Shown here piece after piece: positions 34,601-42,843 of a stretch of 57,760 nt of DNA. The stretch spans positions 1 through 57,760 of the forward strand of contig NZ_MUYM01000024.1 in NCBI RefSeq assembly GCF_002150765.1. Reading direction: 5' to 3'. The position numbers were made by a program, and so were the translations under genes. This DNA comes from Lentzea kentuckyensis (GTDB taxonomy: Bacteria > Actinomycetota > Actinomycetes > Mycobacteriales > Pseudonocardiaceae). Position 1 is the stretch's first letter. The number at the start of each line of letters is the position of its first letter. The notes below the pieces were generated by a model. The model was not told the origin of the DNA and did no database searches. It saw only the letters and a program-made list of their open reading frames with translations.

Positions 34601-36709
34601 TCAGACCATCTCGCCCAGCACCTCGGGGTCGATCACGATCGGCGCCGGGCGGTAGGCCGGCGGTTCCACACCCATCAGCGAGCGCACCAGGAAGTCCCAG
34701 CAGCGCGTCCGCACGTAGGCGATCCGGTCGATGAACAGGTGCTCGGCGCCCGGCACGATCAGCATCTCGAAGTCCTTGCCGGCGGCGATCAACGCGTCCG
34801 CCAGCGCCAGCGCGTGGTCGACGTGGACCGTGTCGTCCAACTCGCCGTGGACCAGCAACAGCTTGCCCAGCAGTTGGTCCGCGATCTCGACGTTCGAGGC
34901 GCGCAGCCACGCCTCCGGGTTGTTCGCGCCGTCGCACGACTCCGCCCAGCCGAGCCCGATGTGCCGGGCGTCGTGCGAGCCGGACATCGCCACACCGGCG
35001 TGGAAGGTCTCGGGGAAGGCGAGCATCGCCCGTCCTGCGGCGAACCCACCGCCGGAGTGGCCCATGATGCCCACGCGGTCGAGGTCCATCCACGGCCGTG
35101 ACGCGGCCAGTTGTTGCAGCGCCGCGACGTGGTCTTCGAGGCTGCCCGCGTCGGCGAGGTTGCCGTACGAGAAGTCCAGGAAGGCCTTGCTGCGGCCAGG
35201 GGTTCCGCGTCCGTCGAGGGCGACGACCACGAAACCGACTGCTGCCAACGGTTCCGCGTCCATGCCCATGCCGCCGGGGTCGAAGCACGGGTCGACCCTG
35301 GTGACCTGCGGTCCCGGATAGATGCTGTCCACCACGGCAAAACTCTGCGACGGGTCGAACCCGCGCGGCTTGTAGAGCACGCCGTAGATGTCGGTCTCGC
35401 CGTCGGCCGCCTTGACGCAGAAGCGTTCCGGCGCGGTCCAGCCGGTGGCGACGAGCCTGGTGATGTCGGCCTGTTCCAACGGGACCAGCACGTTGCCGGA
35501 CCAGTCGCGGACCACGGTCACCGGCGGTGTGTCCACAGTGGACGCCGAGTCGACGAAGTACCGACCGTTCGGCGCCACCGTGACGACGTGGTCCAGGGCG
35601 TCGTCGGTGACGAGCTCGAACCCGTTGCCGTCCAAGCCAACGCGGCAGACCGTGCGGCGGTACGGGTCTTCGGTGACCAGGCCAGAAGCCATGAAGTGCA
35701 CGACGCCGTCGGAGACGTGCAGGATCTCGCGGACCAGCCACTGGCCGGACGTGACCTGGTTGAGGAGTTCGCCGGTGTGCAGGTCGTAGCGGTAGAGGTG
35801 GCCCCAGCCGTCGCGCTGAGAGAACCACAGGACCTCGTTCTCCAGCACGCGGACGATCGGCAGGCCGTACATGAACTGGTTGGGGCCCACGCGGTTGGAG
35901 CCGGTCTCGCTCACGACGACCCGCACCTCGCCGGTGCGGGCGTCCATCCGGTTCAGGGTGAGGGTGTGCTGGTCGCGGGGGCGGCTGAGGAAGTAGACCG
36001 CCGAGCTGTCGTCGGCCCACCACGCCCAGCCGGCCATGATCGGCGAGAACTCCGGCATGAGCAGCGGCTCGGTCTGCGCGAAGACCGCGGTTCCCTCGGC
36101 CACGTCGAACACGACGAGTTCGGCGAGCGGCATGGCCTCGTCGCCTGGGTAGGCGTAGCGCTGGGTGTGCACTCGGGGAGCGCTGCCGTCGGCGGGACGG
36201 GACTCCAGCAGGTGGGTCTGCCGGACGTCGCGCTGGTCGGTGCGGTGGGCGAGCACCTTGGTGGAGTCGGGCGACCACGACAGCGCGGGCGGCATGTGCG
36301 GCAGGCCGAACTTCCGCATCAGCGTGCGGTAGCTCATGGCGTCCGGGCCGTAGCCGTAGCCGTGGTCCTCCACACCGTCGGTGGTCAGCGCCCACTCGCG
36401 GTCGCCGGACCGGGCCCAGAGGTCGTGGCCGCGGCGGGACACCGCGACCTTGCCGTCGGGCGACGACACCTCCAGCGGGTTGCCGGGCGCCGGCAGGAAC
36501 GGAGTGGGGTCGATGCCCGGCGTGCGGGTGCCCTCGGCAGGGTCGACCAGGATGAACTGACGGTCGGCGCCGTCGCGGACCTGGTACCAGAAGCGGGCAC
36601 CGCCGTCGATCCACTGTGGACGGACCTTGTCCCCGACGACGAGCTCGCCAGGGCTGGCGGAGCGGCGGAGGAGTTGTTCGGCGGCCTGGTAGTTGTCGGT
36701 GGTGCTCAT
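34601..36709 (-). CDS. Prolyl oligopeptidase-family (S9, DPP IV-like) serine peptidase
   Basis: A 702-residue cytosolic peptidase. The N-terminal ~430 residues are a beta-propeller (SWSPDSTKVLAHRTDQRDVR; NGRYFVDSASTVDTPPVTVV) and the C-terminal part is an alpha/beta hydrolase with nucleophile MGHSGGGFAAGRAML, Asp in VHGELDDTVHVDHALALADA and His in VPGAEHLFIDR. Family S9 cleaves short peptides after Pro or similar residues. It is the second gene of a minus-strand pair with the DUF4097 gene, 32 bp after it. Confidence 0.9.
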   Translation of the reverse strand: MSTTDNYQAAEQLLRRSASPGELVVGDKVRPQWIDGGARFWYQVRDGADRQFILVDPAEGTRTPGIDPTPFLPAPGNPLEVSSPDGKVAVSRRGHDLWARSGDREWALTTDGVEDHGYGYGPDAMSYRTLMRKFGLPHMPPALSWSPDSTKVLAHRTDQRDVRQTHLLESRPADGSAPRVHTQRYAYPGDEAMPLAELVVFDVAEGTAVFAQTEPLLMPEFSPIMAGWAWWADDSSAVYFLSRPRDQHTLTLNRMDARTGEVRVVVSETGSNRVGPNQFMYGLPIVRVLENEVLWFSQRDGWGHLYRYDLHTGELLNQVTSGQWLVREILHVSDGVVHFMASGLVTEDPYRRTVCRVGLDGNGFELVTDDALDHVVTVAPNGRYFVDSASTVDTPPVTVVRDWSGNVLVPLEQADITRLVATGWTAPERFCVKAADGETDIYGVLYKPRGFDPSQSFAVVDSIYPGPQVTRVDPCFDPGGMGMDAEPLAAVGFVVVALDGRGTPGRSKAFLDFSYGNLADAGSLEDHVAALQQLAASRPWMDLDRVGIMGHSGGGFAAGRAMLAFPETFHAGVAMSGSHDARHIGLGWAESCDGANNPEAWLRASNVEIADQLLGKLLLVHGELDDTVHVDHALALADALIAAGKDFEMLIVPGAEHLFIDRIAYVRTRCWDFLVRSLMGVEPPAYRPAPIVIDPEVLGEMV

Positions 36710-36741
36710 GGTGGTCTTCTCCCCAGTTCTTCGGAAAGTCG

Positions 36742-37347
36742 TCAGAGGCTGCGGGCGGTGATGTCGCCGTACGCGGTGGTGGCCTGGATGTGCAGGTCGG
36801 TCGTGCCGTCGTTCTTGAGCGAGTTGTGCACACGGCCGTAGGAGGTGCCGGCGTCCATCGAGGCGGAGAGACCGGCGGCGACGCCGACCGTGATGTCGCC
36901 CTTCTGCGTGCTGATCTCGGCGGAACCGTTGAGGCGGCCGACGGTGACGTCACCGGCTTGCGTGCTCACCCGGACGTGCGCGGCCTCGTCGATCTTGATG
37001 TCGCTCTGCGCGGCCTCGAAGGCGATGTCCCCGAGCCGCCCGACGCCGCGGAACTCGGCGGCGGCGGCCTTCGCCTCGACGCGGGAGCCTGCGGGCAGCT
37101 GGACGGTGATCTCGACGGACCCGGAGGCGCCGAGGATCTGGTTCTTCACCTTGGTGCTGATCCGCAGGACACCGTCGATGAACGCGACCTCGGTCTGCTC
37201 GGCGGCCTTCGTGTCGCGGCTCTTCGAGGCGTCCGAGGGGCGGACCTCGACGGCGGTGTCGGCGCGGTCGGTGGCGATGAACTGGATGAGGCCCGCGGGG
37301 ACGTCGAGGACGGTGGTGATGGGGGCGGGGGTGGCGAAGTTCTGCAT
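36742..37347 (-). CDS. DUF4097-family beta-helix protein
   Basis: A 201-residue protein with the DUF4097 pattern of short repeating strands (GVGRLGDIAFEAAQSDIKID; VRVSTQAGDVTVGRLNGSAE; TQKGDITVGVAAGLSASMDA). No signal peptide or membrane helix, so it is probably a cytosolic adhesin-like beta-solenoid. It is the first gene of the operon with the S9 peptidase and is divergent from a regulator gene; the 187-bp gap carries several GTTGC half-sites, so it is the likely target of that regulator. Confidence 0.8.
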   Translation of the reverse strand: MQNFATPAPITTVLDVPAGLIQFIATDRADTAVEVRPSDASKSRDTKAAEQTEVAFIDGVLRISTKVKNQILGASGSVEITVQLPAGSRVEAKAAAAEFRGVGRLGDIAFEAAQSDIKIDEAAHVRVSTQAGDVTVGRLNGSAEISTQKGDITVGVAAGLSASMDAGTSYGRVHNSLKNDGTTDLHIQATTAYGDITARSL

Positions 37348-37411
37348 GTCCGGCTCCTGTAGCTCGTTGTTTCTGATGAGCGAAAAGCTACGTTGCGTTC
37401 ACGGATCACGA

Positions 37412-37425
37412 CAACAATCTTGTTG
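37412..37425. promoter_or_regulatory. Candidate operator palindrome 1 (CAACAA-TC-TTGTTG)
   Basis: Perfect 6-bp arms in the divergent region between the DUF4097 gene and the regulator. It is the DUF4097-proximal member of a set of GTTGC/GCAAC motifs (others near 37392, 37466, 37489 and 37499). Confidence 0.5.
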
Positions 37426-37487
37426 CGTTGAAGCTGAGTAATTGCAGGTAGATGCACGTAAAGTGTTGCAATGGAGACAAGATCTAA

Positions 37488-37503
37488 TGCAACGGACGTT
37501 GCA
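37488..37503. promoter_or_regulatory. Candidate operator palindrome 2 (TGCAAC-GGAC-GTTGCA)
   Basis: Perfect 6-bp arms, 31 bp before the regulator ATG. TGTTGCAATGG also occurs at about 37465, making a direct repeat with GTTGCAATGG in this site. Together with palindrome 1 it suggests autoregulation by the adjacent MarR/GbsR-type protein. Confidence 0.5.
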
Positions 37504-37534
37504 ATGGGATGAAGGTGAAAGCTATGCTCCCGGC

Positions 37535-38254
37535 ATGCCAGGAGGCCGACTCACCCAGCAGGAGCGCCGGCAGATCGCCATCGGGCTGGCCGACGGCCTC
37601 GCCTACGCGGAGATCGCCCGCGCGCTCGACCGACCCACCTCGACGGTCACGCGCGAGGTGATGCGCAACGGTGGCCCGGCCGGTTACAAGGCCGATCTCG
37701 CCCACCTCGCCACCGAACGCCGTGCGCAACGGCGCAAGCAGGCCGCGCCGCGAGGCCGTCAACCGGTCGAACGGGCCGACGGCCGCGACCCGGAGGCGGT
37801 GCGGGAGTTCGAGGAGGCGTTCTCCGCGATCTTCATGGCCCAGGGCCTGCCCAAGATGACGGCGAGGGCTCTCGCCAGCCTCTACGCGACCGACTCCGGC
37901 AGCCTCAGCGCGTCAGAACTCGTCAACCACCTGCAGGTCAGTCCCGCGTCCGTCTCCAAGGCGATGTCGTACCTCGAAGGCCAGGGCTTGATCGGCCGTG
38001 TGCGCGACGTACGCCGCCGCGAGCGCTACGTCGTCGACGAGGGCGACATCTGGTACCAGTCGATGATCGCCAGCGCCGCCGGTACGTCGAAGCTCGCCGA
38101 GGCGGCCCGGCAGGGTGTCGGCGTCCTCGGTTCCGGCACTCCGGCCGCCACCCGGCTGGAGAACATCTCGCGGTTCCTCGACTTCGTGTCCGAAAGCATC
38201 GTCCGGGCCGCCGAGCAGGCCCGCGACATCCTGCACCCCAAGGACCCCGGCTAG
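37535..38254 (+). CDS. Hybrid regulator: IS30-type HTH fused to a GbsR/MarR winged helix
   Basis: A 239-residue protein. Residues 5-45 form an HTH of the IS30 transposase type (LTQQERRQIAIGLADGLAYA; EIARALDRPTSTVTREV). After a basic linker, residues 85-220 form a GbsR/MarR winged helix (LPKMTARALASLYATDSGSL; ASELVNHLQVSPASVSKAMS; YLEGQGLIGRVRDVRRRERY). Two DNA-binding domains in one chain are unusual. It is divergent from the DUF4097-S9 peptidase operon. ATG 37535 is preferred to TTG 37442, whose extra residues cover the operator-like repeats. Its stop codon touches a large inverted repeat. Confidence 0.8.
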   Translation: MPGGRLTQQERRQIAIGLADGLAYAEIARALDRPTSTVTREVMRNGGPAGYKADLAHLATERRAQRRKQAAPRGRQPVERADGRDPEAVREFEEAFSAIFMAQGLPKMTARALASLYATDSGSLSASELVNHLQVSPASVSKAMSYLEGQGLIGRVRDVRRRERYVVDEGDIWYQSMIASAAGTSKLAEAARQGVGVLGSGTPAATRLENISRFLDFVSESIVRAAEQARDILHPKDPG

Positions 38255-38318
38255 AGCTGGCCATGAACGGCGCTTTCGTGGACCTCAGGTCCACAAAAGC
38301 GCCGTTCATGGCCAGCTC
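38254..38318. repeat. Near-perfect 32-bp-arm inverted repeat between convergent genes
   Basis: The arms 38254-38285 and 38287-38318 (core CATGAACGGCGCTTTCGTGG) are complementary except at one base, with a single base between them. There is no T-run. It lies between the hybrid regulator and the thiolase genes. Such hairpins recur in Pseudonocardiaceae genomes from memory; that should be tested by search. It can act as a terminator for both genes or as a mobile REP-like unit. Confidence 0.8.
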
Positions 38319-38338
38319 GCGGGGTTCCGGACAGGTGT

Positions 38339-39532
38339 TCAGGCGCGAACCGCGACCGCCACTCCCTGGCCGACGCCGACGCACGCGGCCGCGATGCCAA
38401 CGCCACCACCACGAGCGCGCAGGTGCCGTGCGACGTCGATGATCACGCGCGGCATCGACGCACCGAGCGGGTGGCCGTAGGCGATCGCGCCGCCGTGCAC
38501 GTTGACCTTCTCGCGGTCGATCTCCGGCAGGTGGTGCAGCACCGACAACGCCATGGCGGCGAACGCCTCGTTGATCTCCCACAGGTCGACCTGGGCGGCT
38601 TCAAGATGCAGGCGCTTCAACAACTTCCGGATCGCCGACACCGGCGCGATGGTGAACCGGTGCGGTTCCTCGCCGGTCGTCGCGGAGCCCAGCACCTCGC
38701 CCAGCGGTTCGACGCCCAGTTCGGCCGCGATCGCTTCGGTACCAAGGAGAGCGGCGAGCGCGCCGTCGTTGAGCGGCGACGCGTTGCCCGCCGTCACCGA
38801 CCCGTTCTCCGAGAACGCCGGCTTCAACTTCCCGAGCTTCTCGATGCTCGTGTCCGCGCGCACGTTCTCGTCGCGCCGGATCGCAGTACCGTCCGGAAGC
38901 TGCACGGGGAACGCAAAACCCTCGTGCACGCCCGCATCCCACGCAGCAGCAGCTCGGCGGTGTGAGCGCAACGCGAAAGTGTCCATCTCGGACCGTGTGA
39001 TGCCCAGTTCGCGTGCGACGTTCTCCGCCGCCAGCCCCAACGGCACGGTGTAGTGCTTCGGCATGCGCGGGTTCACCAGCCGCCAGCCCAGGGCCGTCGA
39101 CACGGTCTCCATGCGGTCCGGGAAGGCCTTGTCGGGCCTGGCCGTCACGAACGGCGCCCGCGACATCCCTTCCACACCACCGGCGACGATCAGATCGGCA
39201 TCCCCGGCAGCCAACGCCCGCGCGCCCTGGATGATCGACTCGCCGCCGGACGCGCACAGCCGGTTCAACGTCACGCCCGGCACCGAGACCGGCAGGCCCG
39301 CCAGCAACGCGGCCATGCGGGCGACGTTGCGGTTGTCCTCGCCGGCGCCGTTCGCGTCGCCGAGCAGCACGTCGTCGATGCGGGCCAGATCGAGGCCGGG
39401 ATAGCGGCGCAGCAGGTCGACGATGGGCAGCGCGGCGAGGTCGTCCACCCGGATGCCGGACAGTCCTCCCCGGTACCTGCCGAACGGCGTGCGGGCGGCG
39501 TCGATGATCAGTGCGCGGACCATAACGCCCAT
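38339..39532 (-). CDS. Acetyl-CoA acetyltransferase (thiolase)
   Basis: A 397-residue thiolase with all catalytic signatures: LNRLCASGGESIIQGARAL (acylated Cys near residue 91), NVHGGAIAYGHPLGASMPRV (His near 355) and AACVGVGQGVAVAV (second Cys near 386; GGGQG is GVGQG here). The type is that of degradative PcaF/FadA-like thiolases. It is alone, so the pathway (beta-oxidation, aromatic degradation or acetoacetyl-CoA supply) is open; acetoacetyl-CoA synthetase in the same window would be a matching partner. ATG 39523 gives a slightly shorter, equally likely start. Confidence 0.92.
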   Translation of the reverse strand: MGVMVRALIIDAARTPFGRYRGGLSGIRVDDLAALPIVDLLRRYPGLDLARIDDVLLGDANGAGEDNRNVARMAALLAGLPVSVPGVTLNRLCASGGESIIQGARALAAGDADLIVAGGVEGMSRAPFVTARPDKAFPDRMETVSTALGWRLVNPRMPKHYTVPLGLAAENVARELGITRSEMDTFALRSHRRAAAAWDAGVHEGFAFPVQLPDGTAIRRDENVRADTSIEKLGKLKPAFSENGSVTAGNASPLNDGALAALLGTEAIAAELGVEPLGEVLGSATTGEEPHRFTIAPVSAIRKLLKRLHLEAAQVDLWEINEAFAAMALSVLHHLPEIDREKVNVHGGAIAYGHPLGASMPRVIIDVARHLRARGGGVGIAAACVGVGQGVAVAVRA

Positions 39533-39542
39533 TTTGCGCCAG

Positions 39543-41264
39543 TTACGGCTTCAGCAGGAACGGGACGTAGCCCGTTTCGGGGTGTACCTCTGAATCGGTG
39601 CTGAAGGCCTTCACCTCGATGGCGTGCGCGCCGGCGGCCATCGAACCCGTGTTGAGTGAAATCCGCCACCGGCCCGCGGCGGCCGGTCCGTCGGCGGTGG
39701 TCGGGACGGTCGCGACGTGCGTGCCGTCGAGCCGGATCTCGAACCCGGCGAGGCCAGCCACGGACGCGTCCAGGGCGTTGATGCGGATCTCCAGGACCAC
39801 CCGGCCGCGGTTGAAGGCGGCGCCGTTCTCGATCGGCTGTCCGCTGGCGTCCAGCACCTCGGGGACGGGGTCGGCGAGCGTCGGCTTGGCCTCGATCAGC
39901 GGGGTGCCGGACTGGCGTTGCGCCACGACCTTGGGGCCGGTCAGCTCGACGTCGGTGTGGGTGACCTGGATGCGTTCGGTGGTCACCAGCTGGACGTTGA
40001 CGTTGTCGGTGAAGGCCTCTTTGGGCAGGTCGGCGACGGCCGGGTACTCCGCGCCGGGCTTCCACGGCGTGCCCTCGACGGCCGGCCGCAGGGGCACTTC
40101 GATGCCGTTGATCCGCACGGCCGTGACCGGAGCACTCTCTCGCGACGGGATCAACGCGATGCGCAGCTGACCGGACGTGACGTCCTGAATCGGGTGGGTG
40201 CTGGTGCTGGCGGGGCCGTCCACGCGGACCTGCGGCGTGGGTACGGCGGGTGGTGCGTCGGCCTTGGCGGTCCGGTAACCGATCAGGTCGATGCCCGCGC
40301 GGATCCGGTCGCCGGCCAGAGCCGCGACGCCGAACAGGGCCGTCGCCTCACGCCACTGCGGCACGAACGGCGAAGTGGCGACGACGTCACCGTCGCGGAC
40401 GAGCTGCGTGCCGTTCTTCGTGAGCACCAGCTCCCAGCGCACGGTCACGCCCGGCACCGCGGGAGGGACGGCCTTGCTCGTGCCGTTCGGGACGAGCTCG
40501 ACGATCGAGTTGCCGGCCACGTCGGTGGAGACCGAGGCGCGGATCGCGCCCGGCAGCACCGGGTCGCCCTGGACGCTGACCGGTCCCGGCACGAGGTCGA
40601 GCAGCAGTTTGCCGCCGGTACCGGGGGCGTCCGTCTCGATCACGACCCGGCTGTCGTCGTCGCCGCGGACGAACGGCGTGCGGGACCTCAACGTGACGGC
40701 ACGGGTGCCGCAGCTGCTGCTGATCACGAGCCGGTCGTGGTCGTCCTCGTCGCCAGAGGTCGCGCGGGCGCAGTCGGTGCGTTTGGTGAGGCGCCAGCGC
40801 TGCAGGTCGGGCTCGTCGGGGCTGTCGAAGCGGTCGACGAACGTGTACGGGGCGTTGTCGGCGCGCGGGGTCGCCTTGGTCGTGGCGGGCTGGGAGCGTT
40901 GGCCGTACGAGTCGACCGCCCGGATCTCGATCTGCTGCTCCTGGTCGTTCGCCAGGCCGTTGAGCTGGGTGCCTGGCCTGGTGACGAGCTTGGTCCGCGG
41001 GCCCCACCGCACCTCGTAGGCGGGGGCGTTGCCGGTCCAGTTGAGCTGGATCTTGTGGTGCCCGCCGCGCGCGACGACGTTGGTGGGGGTGCTCGGGCGG
41101 TCCTGGGGACCCGGCACCAGCACCTGGTCCGCGACGAACGGCTTGAGCTTCGTCGGCGGCGGGGGAGCGGTGGGCAGGCCGGAGTCGCTCCCGCCGGTGT
41201 CGCGCAGCAAGATCACGCCGACCACCAGCGCGAGGCCTGCGACAGCGAAGGCGACCCGCTTCAT
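39543..41264 (-). CDS. Membrane-anchored FN3 / lectin-like protein (paralogue B)
   Basis: A 573-residue protein: N-terminal membrane anchor 1-21 (MKRVAFAVAGLALVVGVILL), a Pro-rich linker, a fibronectin type III domain around residues 55-120 (VVARGGHHKIQLNWTGNAPA; QQIEIRAVDSYGQRSQPATT), then a jelly-roll-like region opening FVDRFDSPDEPDLQRWRLTK that resembles LamG/concanavalin folds, and C-terminal Ig-like repeats. It is paralogous to the gene upstream and lies 10 bp after it. Probably an extracytoplasmic glycan or wall-binding protein. No catalytic motif was found. ATG 41264. Confidence 0.75.
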   Translation of the reverse strand: MKRVAFAVAGLALVVGVILLRDTGGSDSGLPTAPPPPTKLKPFVADQVLVPGPQDRPSTPTNVVARGGHHKIQLNWTGNAPAYEVRWGPRTKLVTRPGTQLNGLANDQEQQIEIRAVDSYGQRSQPATTKATPRADNAPYTFVDRFDSPDEPDLQRWRLTKRTDCARATSGDEDDHDRLVISSSCGTRAVTLRSRTPFVRGDDDSRVVIETDAPGTGGKLLLDLVPGPVSVQGDPVLPGAIRASVSTDVAGNSIVELVPNGTSKAVPPAVPGVTVRWELVLTKNGTQLVRDGDVVATSPFVPQWREATALFGVAALAGDRIRAGIDLIGYRTAKADAPPAVPTPQVRVDGPASTSTHPIQDVTSGQLRIALIPSRESAPVTAVRINGIEVPLRPAVEGTPWKPGAEYPAVADLPKEAFTDNVNVQLVTTERIQVTHTDVELTGPKVVAQRQSGTPLIEAKPTLADPVPEVLDASGQPIENGAAFNRGRVVLEIRINALDASVAGLAGFEIRLDGTHVATVPTTADGPAAAGRWRISLNTGSMAAGAHAIEVKAFSTDSEVHPETGYVPFLLKP

Positions 41265-41274
41265 AGCGGTCACG

Positions 41275-42834
41275 CTAAGGCGTTTTACCCAGCTCGAACA
41301 CGGTTTCGGAGATAACGGGTTCGCCATGGTCCGCCGGAAGGACGCTGAGCTTGAGCCGAGCGCTCGACCCCGGCGTCAGGGCTTTGGTGTCGAGCCAGAA
41401 CTCATGCCTGCCGGGGACTCCAGAGCCCTGCTCGTTCGTGGGCAGCGCGACGATCCGTTTGCCGTCGAGTTCGAGCTCGATGCCGCGGTGCCCGATGGCG
41501 TTGATCTCGGCCGTGATGAGGACGCGTCCCTTGCGGGGCAACGGCTGCGGGGGCCTGGTGCCGTCCTCGTGCATGACGTGCAGCCGTGGCGCGCCCGTCT
41601 TGATGCCGCCGGGCCGGTCCGCGAGTCTCGGCAGGGCACCGGGGCGGCTTTCTGGCTTGCGGATGACCACGAGCTGAGCCGGGGCCGCGACCGCGATCCT
41701 CTTCTCGCTGACCGGTACGTCGACGACCCTGACCTGGTTGCCGGCCTCCGGCGTGACGATCTTCGCCGCGACCGCGTCGCGCGGCACCTCGGTGTCCGGC
41801 AGCAGCGGGACGACCTCGGTGGGCACGACCCGTTCCGGCACGCCGCCGACGCCGAACGAGTCGAGGAACCCGCCGCCGTCGATGCGGATCCGCGGGTGCA
41901 CCAGTTGTGTCTTGATCGCCACGGCCTCGTAGGCGACCACGACGCCGTCGCGGAGCGCGATCACCGCGTCCGGCAGCACCCGCATCTCCCACCGGTGCCG
42001 CACACCCGCGACGAGCCCGGTCATCGGCGAGTCGCCCAGCGCGACCTCCTTGTCGGTCCGGGGCAGGTCCGGGTCGGCGATGACCCGCGTGCCCTGCGTC
42101 GTGATGTCGAGGCTGACCGCGCCGCGCGGCTGGGCGTCGGTCTCCTTCAGGTACTGCCACGGGTCCGGCAGCATCGTCAGCCGCACGTGACTCGACTCGA
42201 CGGCGCCCGCGACGCTGATGATCGCCCGCCCGATCGCGCCGTCACCAGCCGGGACGCCGAACCTGATGGGCGTGTTCGACTGGAACGCCGCCATCGAGCA
42301 GTCGACGTCGACACGCTTGCTCTGACCGAACGGCCGCAGCCCGAGGCACTCCGGTTCCGCCTCGATCCGCCACCTGCGCGGATCCAGCGACTCGGGGCCG
42401 TCGAACCTGTCCGGCAGGCCGACGAACTGGTCGTCCCACGCGTCGTTGTAGAGCTCCTTGGGCGTCGCGGCGATCGTGAGCGGCTCGGACCGCTTCCCGG
42501 TAGCGCTGACCGCGCGGATCTCGACCTCGGTCTGCTGTTCGGGATTCAGCCCGGCGAGTTCCACCTCGGGTCCGGGCACGAGCTGCTCGTTGCCGTTCCA
42601 ACGCACCTCGTACGCCGACGCCGAGCCGTTCCACGCGATCTGCAGCGCGTCCACGTCCAGCGCCTGGGCCCGCGGATTGGCCGGCTTCATCGGGTCCTGC
42701 TGCGCCACGACCTCGACGTTCTTGTCGATTTCGCGCTTCAACGTGTCGGGTGCGTCGCCGGTTCGGAGCGCCACCACGGCGGCGATGACGAGCGCGAGTC
42801 CACCGAGCCCACCGGCGAGCGTCCGTCGATCCAC
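41275..42834 (-). CDS. Membrane-anchored FN3 / lectin-like protein (paralogue A)
   Basis: A 519-residue protein with the same layout as the next gene: anchor helix 5-22 (TLAGGLGGLALVIAAVVALR), an FN3 domain (LQIAWNGSASAYEVRWNGNE; TEVEIRAVSATGKRSEPLTI), a lectin-like part opening GLPDRFDGPESLDPRRWRIE, and C-terminal beta-rich domains with ELDGKRIVALPTNEQGSG. GTG 42834 lies 9 bp after the tyrA stop, so tyrA and both paralogues probably form one transcript. The duplication is old, as the sequences differ widely. No enzymatic residues were recognised. Confidence 0.75.
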   Translation of the reverse strand: MDRRTLAGGLGGLALVIAAVVALRTGDAPDTLKREIDKNVEVVAQQDPMKPANPRAQALDVDALQIAWNGSASAYEVRWNGNEQLVPGPEVELAGLNPEQQTEVEIRAVSATGKRSEPLTIAATPKELYNDAWDDQFVGLPDRFDGPESLDPRRWRIEAEPECLGLRPFGQSKRVDVDCSMAAFQSNTPIRFGVPAGDGAIGRAIISVAGAVESSHVRLTMLPDPWQYLKETDAQPRGAVSLDITTQGTRVIADPDLPRTDKEVALGDSPMTGLVAGVRHRWEMRVLPDAVIALRDGVVVAYEAVAIKTQLVHPRIRIDGGGFLDSFGVGGVPERVVPTEVVPLLPDTEVPRDAVAAKIVTPEAGNQVRVVDVPVSEKRIAVAAPAQLVVIRKPESRPGALPRLADRPGGIKTGAPRLHVMHEDGTRPPQPLPRKGRVLITAEINAIGHRGIELELDGKRIVALPTNEQGSGVPGRHEFWLDTKALTPGSSARLKLSVLPADHGEPVISETVFELGKTP

Positions 42835-42843
42835 CCGGAGACC

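Noticed and set aside
41285..41300. Third LexA box at AGCTCGAACACGGTTTCGG
   Set aside because: The second half-site departs from GTTCGA at several bases and it lies inside coding sequence.
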